DNA from: Aphelocoma coerulescens
Taxonomy: Eukaryota > Chordata > Aves > Passeriformes > Corvidae
Length of the DNA stretch: 64,000 nt
Reading direction: 5' to 3'
Assembly (NCBI RefSeq): GCF_041296385.1
Contig: NC_091015.1
Coordinates: 50,596,345 to 50,660,344 of the forward strand
Below the pieces are notes generated by a model. The model was not told the origin of the DNA. It made no database searches and saw only the letters and a list, made by a program, of their open reading frames with translations. Of the stretch, positions 27,001 to 39,000 are shown piece after piece. Each line of letters starts with the position of its first letter. Position 1 is the first letter of the stretch. A program made the translations under genes and the position numbers.

Positions 27001-30000
27001 TTGGTGTTAAACACTGGGGAATCTGACTCTGATATTTCAGTTCAGATATCTCTTCACAAAGCAAATTATTCGGATGCCATTTTGTGAGTTTTAGTGCAAT
27101 TTCAAATCCAAGCTCAGGTTTAGTTCACAACTGATGGATTGGTTATGCTTCACTGATTAAGGATACACTGATTATAAGCACCTGATTTTTGAACTAACAA
27201 AGCAGAATGCTCAGCACTTCTTAGAATCAGGTCTTTGGGGATGGAATAACAACTGTTTTCATCATCTAGAGTTTAGTCCTAAATCTTAAGGTGCTACCTC
27301 TTATGATGCTAAGACATCTTGGAGAGGTCAAAATAGGACAAGTATCCATGGTAGTACATCTGTCATCTTTAGTCTCTGTCTGAATAGTGCTTGTTTCACT
27401 TCTCATCTGTGGACAAGACTAATTGTGTTCTGCTTGCATCTCTACTGTGCCTAATGAATGACTTTTTAGTAATTCCATTTAATGTTGGCTGCAGGGAATA
27501 GATGAAGGCCCGGAGGGACTCAAACTGATCTCTGACATTATTCGAGAGAAGATGGGAATAGACATCAGTGTGCTGATGGGAGCTAACATTGCCAGTGAGG
27601 TGGCAGCAGAGAAATTCTGTGAAACCACAATAGGTACTGTTCCAAGTTGTAAGAATATTTAAAACATGCTCCTGTCCTCACAGGTGCACACCAAATAGCT
27701 CAAATTTCACTGTTTTTGACATTAGCTGACTGTTACCAGAAGCTGTTCGTTGAATTTCCTAGAATGTTTACACTTCCAAAAATACTAGGACAATACTGGG
27801 AATAGAGGGAGAGACAAGAGCACAATTTTACCTATTCTTACTAGGGTTATAACCATAGCATGTGAAATACAAGCATGCTTTTTATCACCCTTCATATAAC
27901 AAACTGCTTTATTTTATTACTGTGTGTAAGATTTTCTTGGGTCTGAATGGCTTTATATGGATAAACAGTTATAAATTCTGTATTCCAGCTCAGGTGCTAT
28001 GGTCAAAGATGGTAGCTTCATGCATGTTTGTTTTGGTTTGACTTTTTTGGTGGTTTTTTCAAGGTATCTTGTTTTAATTTCTCAAAATATTTCATTCCCA
28101 CAAAAGCTAGAAAATGTTTTGGTTCTGTGTTGATCTCTGCACACCTTTGCAGCGTGAAGATGTGCCTAGTCTTGGATTTTACAGTTTCTAGAAAGGCATA
28201 TGTGTGTGTATTTGCATACAGGTACTCATACTTTATAGCACAGAGTTTGTGTTACGGGTTTTTTCAGTGTTAATTTTTACAGTTTTGTGCACTGCTAGCT
28301 TTGTAACATCTCATTCACAGCTTTTGCAATGAACTTAATTTTGAATGGTTGAACAACATGTTAGTGTTTAGAAACAATTGTCAGGGGCAGCATGCTTGAT
28401 TAATAAAACAGCTTTGACATACCTTTATCAGTAAATATTTTTCTGGAATGCAGACTTCGAAATAATTACTAGAATTGCTCCTGCCATGTTCTTAATTCAT
28501 CTCTGTTATATTATTAGCTGTTCTTTTTAAAGGGAATGATCAAAAAATGGAGAGTATATAGAGAATTCATGGAATTGTTATTTAGAACCTGTTGCTGAGC
28601 AGACAATAAATTATGAAAAAGTCCTGAGTAATGCAGTGCAGAGCTTTTAATGCAATGTCAACATGTGATTGGTCCCTTAGAACAGGTATGTTTAGGATTG
28701 AGATAGAACAACCTTATCTCTGCTTTTAGGCGTTTTGGCTTACACGGGAAAGGCTAAATAAGATGCAGATAAATTATTCATTTTTTTTTAGCTTTTCTTT
28801 CTCTTTCTCAACAGGCTGCAGAATCTTGGAAAATGGCCTTCTCTTCAAAGAACTCCTGCAGACTCCAAACTTCCGAATAACTGTAGTTGACGATGCAGAT
28901 ACAGTTGAGCTGTGTGGTGCTTTGAAGGTAAGATTAATAGGCTGCAGATGGTACACAGATGAAATATTGATCCTTGTAGAAAATAAAGAGGTTATTTCCA
29001 TTTAAAAAAATAAGTTCACTGTATTTTATATAATATACAAAACTGCCACATAACATTTCCTGAAGAATCAGATGGGAAATGAGGGAGCAGCATTTTCTGA
29101 GAGCTGGCTTTTAGATCTGTGTCTCACCACCTGCCAGGTTCTCTTTCTACATCTTTCTACATCTTCCACTTAACTTCCACACAGTCATGAAGCAAGTATT
29201 GATTTCATCTAAGTGGCTGATATATTTCTAAATCTATTTCAGTTCCCTTTTTTGTTTTTGCAACTGTGTTCACCAAAAGAAAGGGAGAAAGAAGTTGGCA
29301 TTAATGCCTTGTGTCTGTTGACAAAACTATCCCCCTCTTCATTGACTTAAGAAATGTGAGCACTTGTTTTATATTTTGTGGACATGTACTACATAAGGTT
29401 TGTGTGAATAACCACGTACAGAAATGAACTGAATAGGGAAGAAGTTATTTTGGACAGTTACTCATCCAACATTTTTTTCATAACAAAATTGATGCTGACA
29501 GAAAACAAAGGCTAACTTAATTGTTTAATGGCTATTTTTTCAGGCTAATTTACAAGCCATTTGTGAAGGGGAGGCATTAGTTGTTTGGCACCCTAGCAAA
29601 CAGTACCGTAGTTCACATTATCTGATACCTGCCCACAATCATTTTGATGGGTGTAGTGGTTTAATAATTAATTTGGCTTACTTACTTATTTTTTGTGGTT
29701 TGGATAATTATTTTGTCTGCCTTTGGTTTTGCTGTTGAAATTTTGTGTAAACTAAATTAATTGGCTTGATAAACTACCACATTAAGCAATGATGTCTTAA
29801 GCTAAGGAATTCTGATTCCTGCTTAGTGAAAGTAGATGGATAGCTATAATAGCATATTTTTTGGCATATTAATTTCCTTAATTTCATCCTGACAGCTGTC
29901 ATACTGGAAGGCCTGAGAAAGAGGAGGTTGTGGGTCTGTGCACTGATGGGATTAGGTGTTTTTATGCAACACGCTTTGGAGTTACTGTATATTTAGCAAT

Positions 30001-33000
30001 TTATTGAGATTGTGGAGCTTGTAATTTGCCTCCACAGCCATTGCTTTAAAATGCTCTGGTGATGTGGGAGGTTACCAGAAATCCCTGTGTACAGACCCAT
30101 GAAATTAGTTAAAAAATTTTGGAGATTTATTTTTCTTTGAAATCTGCTCAGCAGGATATTTTCTGACTAGCTTAAATTCTTGTCTGATAGAGGAATTCTG
30201 TCCCAGGAAATTTTTATTCAGAAAAATCTTGTGAAGGGATGAGCATGCCCGTCAAACTGGGCAGGTAGTCAGCAAACACTCAAAATTCCACTGTAAAGGT
30301 CTACGTCAGGCAAGATACCAATATTTCTTTGGAAGTGCAGTAGAATTTAAATAGAGTATTGTTCTTGACCTGGAAAGATACTAAGGTGAAACTTCTGGGG
30401 GTTTTTTGTAACCTTGTTTTATTGCTCTTGTCTGCTACATTATTCATCATGCATCCTGCAGACTGAACTGTCTAGTTGTATTTCTAAAAAGCTGTTTATA
30501 TTCTGTGTGCTCTAGTCATTTGGTTTTGATTGCAGTATATTTTGTTAATTGAGTTGAGATTTCTAAAAAATGCGTGGTGTAAGGTCTAACCAGAAAGTGA
30601 AATAAGGATAGATTAATTGGTTTAAAAATACTGTGGATTTCTTGCATAATTAAAAGGCAAAAATGGTATAGTTTTATTTTATATATATATATTTATATAT
30701 ATATATTTATATATAGAAATGGCATAGATCTGTCATTCTAGTATAGGTGATATCTTTAAACATACAACTCCACCTAAATCTAAAAGAAAATATTAATAAA
30801 AACATATCTTTAAAAGTAATTTTTCACTTAAACCCCTTTCTAGTTATCCTAAATCTTGTGCTGGCAGCATATAAATAATGTCCTGAGCTGTTTTAAACTC
30901 AAAGATTGCAAAATTTTATTAATGCATTGGGAACATGTCTGGCTCAGAAAGAAAATAAAGAAGCTAAAATTAAACCTATGGATATGGATCAGATTTTATT
31001 GCCATAATGTAAAGCAAAATGCAAAACTCAGATGTGAATAGTGTTTTTTTCTTAGAAGCTGTACCTACTTTCTATTAGAAGAATTGTTTGCTAAGGGTAT
31101 CAACGAGAACTTTACTTTTTTATCATTAGTCTGATAGTATTTGTAATAAAAATTTGAAAAGTAAACATCTTTTCTGTGGAGGGCTGGGAGCCCTTGGCAC
31201 AAGAGCCCTCTGCTCTCCCTTAGAGAAGAGAGGCCTGAGGCCAAGATGATCTTCCCCAGAGATAAGCAACCTTCCACTGGGTCATGTCGAGAAAGTGAAC
31301 CACCCCCAGCATGCCCTGTTTCTATATGGTAATACCCAGTACCCCGTTGGCTAGTTGGTTTCTACCCCACCCCCTGCCTACCCCATATAACCTCTGCCCC
31401 CTAGCCCTGATGCAGGGAGCCTTGTCCTTAGCCACCCCTTCACAGGGACTGCTGGACAATGAAGGCTTCCTCTGTGGAACTGCTATACAAGGCTCCTGTC
31501 GCTCTAACCCCGAGTTCGCCTTGGGTGATTTCACAAAGGGCTGAATCACAAGAACTGGAATCACTTGGAGCTGAGAAATTGCTACACTTGCTGAAATCAC
31601 TTGTTGCCCAGGGATGCCAGCCACTGTCCCTGGAAGAGTTGTTCCTTGCAGGACACTCTTCCTAGGAAGGTCGTGGCACACTGGGTTGCCCAGCCCCTGG
31701 CCTCCTTTGGAAGCCAACACTTTTCATATGGTTTTTTTAGGGTAAAATCTAATGTGTAGCTTCAGTCAGCTGACAGTTTGTTAAACTTGGAAAGTTACTT
31801 CATAAAAAATAGTAAAAATTAGCATTTTTTAACTTCCTGGAAGGAGGAAATTCCAATTTCAGAAGGTGACAGTGTCATGTTGTGTGGAGACACAGGCAAA
31901 AAAGAGAGGCTCTACTCTCTTTCTGTAGCAGTGCCAATTCAAAATGTCAGTAGCAGCACTGCAAACTACAGCGAGGAGGACGGGGTAAACAGGCAAACAT
32001 GTCACTCCAGACTGTCTTTCTGGATGTGGATATAGTAAAAGCAATTCCTGTATTGGTATTTAAAGGATGAGATATTTAAAGGATGAGAAACAATACACTA
32101 TGGAAAACAGGATATTCTCCTAGCTTCTGCATTTTTCTGCAAATAGCAGCTTAGGAAAAGGAGACTTTCCTGGTATTACTGGCATAATGGCCTAGATGTT
32201 AAAAGCCTGTACTCTACCTCGCTTTTTATTTCTGCAAGCCTTTCTAAACAGGGAAGATTTTCAGTGTGGGTGGTTGCCTAAAGGTTGGGAAAAAATACAG
32301 AAGGGTAACAAAGAATGCTCTGAGCACAGCTTTCCCTTACAGTGATAATTACAGGTTTGAAATTTGTTTTTGGAAGCCTATTTGAGTTCAGACTGTAATA
32401 ATAAGTAGTGCAGCTGGATGATCATAAGAGAACATGTGCTTGATTCCTATTTATATACGGATATATATATGGGTATGTACAGAATATCCACTTCATTCAC
32501 TGTATTTAGATTTGTGATGGTGGGCTGCTGGAGATACAGTGAAGTGCAGAAATCAGTGCTGTGAAAATGCAGTCTTGTGTCAGCTTGGAGACTGGCTGAA
32601 TAGACAGTGGCAGTGACTCTACAAAATCTGGTGGTACTGAGGACGAACAGCTTTCTACTGTAACCTGGCTGTTGGAACAAAATGTGCTTGGCATGTTCTT
32701 CTTTGTGAGGATTTTTTATTCTTTTGAGGACTGATGAACATTTCACATCTGTCTGTTGACCTTTTCTAAGGCTTGAGGACAGAAATTAACAAAGTTCAAA
32801 TTTGGATAGTTGTTTCAAGGTGCCTGTTGGAAAAGGTCCGTGGACTCTGGCGGAGGGAGGAATTGCAGTCCAGCCAATATGGTTGATAAAAGCAAGCTCC
32901 GTTTGTTAGCAATCCAGAGGCACTTATATTGTATCCCAGCTTGTTAACTCTTAAGTGGCTTAAAACCTATCAAAGCGCATTTCTGCTTCTACGTAATTAG

Positions 33001-36000
33001 ACTACATTGGCAAGCTTCTACTAGTTATGTTATGATTAAAAGAATTCAGAGTTCACCCTCCCTTCTCCGGGTCTTATCTGCACAGCTGCACATCCTCAAA
33101 CTCCCTTTTTGTTCTCAGGCCTGTTTCTCACACAGGGATTTCCTCATGCAGGTTTTTGCTTGCAGGCCTTTTGCTTGTGCAGTTATTGATTTGTTCCCTT
33201 TATCAATGATCCATGTCTCTGATCCTCTAATCATTTTGCAACAGGTGCCCAGTTGGCTTTATAGGCAGCATGACTCAAGGCCACCTACAAGTACACCTGC
33301 CATTTGCCAGATGATGAATGAGGCTTCCTAGGAAATGCTTAAAGGTTGTGACACCTAAAAATAGTATGTGAAGCTATGCACACATATGGATGTGCTTTTG
33401 GATACTGATGGATGTGATACTGCCGAGCAGCACGGACCCAAGGTTATCACTTCGGAGGTGTCCTTACCGCCTGTGCCAGTGTGGTGTTACAAGCAGCACA
33501 GACGTAAGGCAAGACTGAGCTGGGGTATGAACCTGGCCACGTCCTTGAGAGGCCATGTAAACACTGATAGCTGCAATCTTGGGGGTAAATTGTACCCCAC
33601 TGACTTACCCAGTGCAGCAGTGCCAGGGGTGGCTGAGAGGGGGAGGACTGAGAATCTAACCTCTGGATATGGCAAAATGCTCCAGCTGCCTGATGAATGG
33701 GATCTGGAGAGTTAAAAACCCTCAAGTGGCAGCAGCCAAGGACCAAGACAGATGTGATTTACTTTAGGAAGGAGAAGCAGCAGCAACTGTGGTTGCCTTT
33801 CAGGTTGCTTCAGGCTCCTCTCTAAGCCTTACAGCTCCACCTTAGCCTTAAGTAAAGAAGTAAAAAGTATAGTGATGATTTATTGTTTATGAGGTTATGT
33901 ACCCAGCATTGTTACCCAGCAAAGTGTGTTTAGGGCAGTTACTGTTGGATAGTCAGTCTAGGTACTATAGAAGTTGATTGTGAGAGTTTTTTCCTTTTTC
34001 CTGAGATTAAGTGGAAATGAAATTCAAGTTTGCCAGGAGCAAGCAAACAGTTTATACTTAATCTCTCTGACAGTCCTGCTGATACTGTCTTTGATTTTTT
34101 GCGCCTTTCCATTAGACCTCTTCTCAGTCATTGTAGGAAGCAAGGAGCTTCTCCAAGTTCATGGGTAAACAGAGGGAAAGCAGGCTGTGCTGAGCTGTGA
34201 CACTGCCTCAAGGATGGTGAAATAAAATTTCTGCTTAGTTCTCTTATTGATCCATTTAATTATGGAGAAGTAATTGTTGCCTCAGAAATGGCTGCTGAAA
34301 CTGTCTTCATGAGCACTCCACAAACGTGCTGTACACTGGATATTGGATACTTCTGAGCACTGACTCTGTAAGAGAACAATCTGTCAGCAAAGTCTGCAGA
34401 CTTGTTGTCCTTGTTTTGTTGGTCATCTCTTGGCCTTGCATTTGTGACCTCTTGCATGTTTGCAGCAGGTCATGTGCAAGTAAAGGACACTTTCTCTCAT
34501 TTGTTCTGACACATACTGTGAGCACTGCCTGGCATCAGCATTTCTTTTCTGGAACAATGCTTTGCTATCCCGGTGATAAAATAAATAAATCCATTCCTTG
34601 CTCATGTTCTAGAATAACTAGGACTAGGACTAACACCAGCTTCAAGATACCAGACCAGCTCACCTGTTAGGGCAAAGTATTTTAGTAGCTTAAAACCATA
34701 AGCAATATAAAAACACATTGTGCATCGTGGTTACAGGATGTATGCTTTCATGTAAAAAGCTGTTAATGCCAAGATAGGGGAAGTGTGTTTTGTTAAGCAT
34801 GTAGTGGTTTTGAGAGCTCTAAAAGCCTCAGGCCAAGATGAACATTGTGTTGCAGTCATTTTGGGGTTATTGTGGCAGTATCTTTTAACCTTTGGAACAT
34901 GTTTGTCAGTAGGCCCTTCCTTATTGGGCTCTCATACTCCCATGTGTGCATACAAATACAGTCAGTTTTTAATCTCACAGAAACATGGACTCTCTCCTCT
35001 TGCACAAATACATACCGTCGCTGCATGTGCAGGAATTCCTGTAATTCATGTTGTGGTTTAATCCCAGCTGGCAAATACATACCATGCAGCTGCTCACTCA
35101 CTAACCCCCTACCCATCAGGGATAGGAAGGAGAATCAGTGAAAAAAAAGTAAAACTCATGGGTTGAAATACAAACAGTTTAATAATTGAAATAAAGGAAA
35201 ATACAATAACAACAAGAAGAATAGTAATTGTAATGAAGGACTGAGTGAAAACCCAAGAAGAGAAGTGATGCACACTGCAGTTGCTCACCACCCACTGACC
35301 TATGCCCAGTCTGTCCCCAAGCAGCAATTGATGGCTCCCAGCCAACTGTCTCCAGTTTATATACTGGGCATGGCATTCTGTCCTGGCTATGTTGCCTCCT
35401 CCCCATACTCTTGTTCACCTCCTCACTGGCAGAGCATGAGACACTAAAAAGCTCTTGACTTAAAGTAAGCACTACGTAGCAAATAACGAAAACATCAATG
35501 TGTTATCAACATTACTCTCATACTGAATTCAAACCACAGCACTGTACCAGCTACTAAGAAAGAAATTAACTGAAACCAGGACACTTCAGGTGTAGTCTTT
35601 GGCAGTGGCACCATTCAAAATCAACCATATGACATACAGAAAGATGTTTTTGCCAGGGCAATCACTCTTCCTGCGCCTCGTGTGCTTCTCAGAGGATCAC
35701 AATAGTGATAGTGCCACTAGGCTCTTGTGCGTCAATTTGTGGTTTGCTTGTGCATCTTCCTGAAACAAACTGTTAGTGCCTGCAGCCAGAGATTTCAAGT
35801 AACAAACTGTATATTTTGGTCTTGTTTTGGACTGAAGGATAACTCAGTCCAAAGTAAGTTTTGTGAGATGTTATTTGTTTTGTTTTGTTTTGTTTTTTTT
35901 AAAGAGGTGGCTCGTCTTTGAGTAAGGTATAACTTTCAGTGTGGTCTAATTAATTCTCTGCAGTGTATTAGGCACAAGACAGTTGTCAGAGATTCTTCAA

Positions 36001-39000
36001 GGGTTTAAATAAAATCAGATGGTAGACCTTGTAAATTAATAGTTGTGGCCTGAGGGATATGTAGACCAGGATATAACAGTCTCCTAGGCATGGGGGTGTG
36101 TTCTAGAGCATAATGAGTTGTCTTATTTCCTCATTATTTGCAAACTGTGTAAGAACGTACAATGGGAACGTTGTACAAACAAGAACCTCAGTGTTTTAGA
36201 GTTGGACTCAAAACTTGCCTTGTTCTCTACCTTATTTCTTCAGACGTAACTAGTCTTGCTATGACTTACTTAAAAGAGTATTTCTGGTGCTCCAACAACA
36301 AACACTGCAAAAGGTACAAGTAGACAATGAAATACTATAGGCCAAATTGTATTGTAAGTTATGATCAAGTAGACTGCTTCAAAGTGGAAAGTCAAGCAGA
36401 CAAAGCTGGAGGGAAGGAGAAGCTTCAGTATGGGAGTGTTCAAGAAGTATATGGAAAAAGCCCAATGGTTGCTCAGTCATGTTAATGTTTTTAGCTGAGT
36501 GCCAAATACTTACAGACTTCACATACATGGAAAATCCATTTGAATGGGTTATCCCATCAGAAAACTTCTTAAATATCTGTTTGACTTCCTCTTGCTTTGC
36601 CATCAAATGAACAAATATTATAGGTTACTCTGCAAGAGGTATCTGATGGAAATGTACCTTGACTGAATCACCCCAGCCAACATCTAAGCCAAGATGATTT
36701 AAACTACCAGCTTTATGAGATGACTGTCTTGGGCTGCTTCAGGTCTGATGTTGGGATATCTGTCTGCAATTTTTAGGGTCACCTTTACACCTCAGCTAGC
36801 TGCTAAAAAAGCAGTGACTGATCCTCTGGCTTCATTTGATTCAGAGTCACCTAGCCACGACTGGCCACACTGCTCTGCAGCTACCTGGCATTTGTGGTTC
36901 TTACAGTCCAAAACCCAAAACCAAACCAGCTGTTAATCAGTTGGTTGCTTTCATTAACAACTTCTGATTGTTATTCTTTCTTCATCAACAGTTAAAGTTG
37001 ATTTGGACAATCTTTTAATTTTATATTTTTCCCTACATGAGGTGCTACACTGGGTGCCATAATGTTGGTGCTCCTGCACTTTCTGTTGAGGTCACTACTG
37101 TTGCTGTTGCATGCAGAAAGATATTAGCATTCATTACTTCCTTGTTTGCTTTATCAATATGTCAGAATGCCATCTTTTTTCGGAGGGTTTTGTTAGGGTT
37201 TGTTGTGTTAGTTGGGTTTTTTTGGTAGGGTCAGTGGAACCATGGCTAGTCTCTGCTCTGACTCCCAAGCCAGAAAATAGTTTTTGTAGTCACTTCACTC
37301 AAATGTGTCTCATCAAACATCTATGTTCTTTAACCAAAGAAGGGACCGTATAGCTGAATGTTCATGAAGAAACAGCACATTCTTTGTAGAAGGCTGTCAC
37401 CAGGTCTAAGGAAAAAACAATTTTTTTTTTGCTAAGGGAGGTCTTCCTGTGTCATGAACCTTCTGGGAATCCTTGATTAACTATTACTGTTATAGAAAGT
37501 CTGCATACTTAAAGGGCTGGATACTATTGCCTTGGCTGAATTTGGTCCCTTAGCATGTCATCACAGAAGTCAATAAATGTTTTTTAGATGTACTATTGCT
37601 TTAATCTTAAAGAAAATCTGGATAAAAGGACTATAGGATGTCAGTCTAACTTCACGGCTACCTCAGAGCAGGAATAACTCAATCTAGCTAAAATCTTGTT
37701 TGGGTGTAGTGTAACCTGTTTGTTCTCAAAGATGGTCAATAAGAGTAGCTCCACAGCCTCAGGGGCAACTTGTGTTAGAGCTTTAACTATGCTTTTATCC
37801 TTGGAAATACTAATGTAAGGCTTGCCTTTTTTTATTTTTTTTTAAGGTTATTCCATAAACATTGTTGTGGTTTGACACTGGCCCAACGCCAGGCACCCGT
37901 AAGAGTCACTCACTCACCCTCCCCTGCCACTGCTGGGCAGAGGAGAGAAAGAAAAAAATAATTAACGAACACTTCATGAGTTGAGATAAGGACCAGGAGA
38001 AAACACTTCAAGGGCAAAACAGGCTTAACTTAAAGTTAAAAAGTGAATTTATTACTAAGAGACTCAGAGGAGGATAATGAGAAGTAAAATAAGCCCTTAA
38101 AACACCTTTTTCCCCAGCTCCTCCCTCCTTCCCACCGACAGCACAGGGGACAGGGCATGGGGGTTTGCTCAGTTCATCACCGAGATTTCCTTCCGCTGCT
38201 CAGGGAGAGGAGTCTTCCCCGTGAGGCCGTGGGTCCCTCCCACACAGGACAGTTCTCCTGAACTTCCCCGGTGTGGGCCCGCTCTCAGGAGCAGCAGCCG
38301 CACCGCCCCTGCTGCAGCGTGAGCCCCTCCCAGGGGCACACAGCCCTCCCAAACTGCTGCAGCGGGGCTCTCTCTTTCCACGGGGTGCAGCCCTCCAAGG
38401 ACAGGCTGCTCCAGCCTGGAAGCAGGGCCCTCTCTCCACTGGGTCTCCCACTGGATCACAGCCTCCTCTGGCATGGGCACCTCTCCCATGGGCTGCAGGT
38501 GGATCTCTGCATCCCCCGTGGATCCCCATGGGCTGCAGGGGCACAGCTGCTTCACCATGGTCTGCACCACGGCCTGCAGAGGAACCTCGGCTCCGGCTCC
38601 TGGAGCACCTCCTGCGCCTCCTTCTGCACTGACCTTGGTGTCTCCATGTTGTTTTCCCTCACCTCCTCCTCTTCTCTGATTAGAAGCAAAACTGTGTGAC
38701 TTTGTTTTGATTTTCTTCTTAAATATGTCATCACAGAAGTCTTACCAACCTCTCTCATTGGCCCAGTTTTGGCCAGCAGTATGTCCATCTTTCAGAGCCA
38801 TCAGAGATTGGCTCTGCTGGACATGGTGGAAGTTTCCAAGAGCTTCTCACAGGAGCCATCTCTGCTACCAAAAACCAAGCCATGCAAAACCAATACAGAA
38901 ATCAAAATCCCCAAACTGAAATAACCCAAACTAACAACCTAGTCTTTCAGTAGAAAAGTGTTTGCATTTCTCAAGGACATCTGTAAGCAGTAATTAACTC

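Noticed and set aside
31311..31720. Overlapping open frames (77-132 codons) on both strands
   Set aside because: They are entirely within the solo LTR bracketed by CTTTTC duplications and do not resemble viral proteins.
38169..38699. Open frames of 114-142 codons in GPD1L intron 5
   Set aside because: They lie inside the GC-rich LTR core, overlap on both strands and translate to repeat-derived sequence without protein character.
37858..38902. Target-site duplication for the long GC-rich LTR
   Set aside because: Flanks AACAT and GAAAT do not match well enough to claim a duplication; the ends may be slightly misplaced or one flank mutated.
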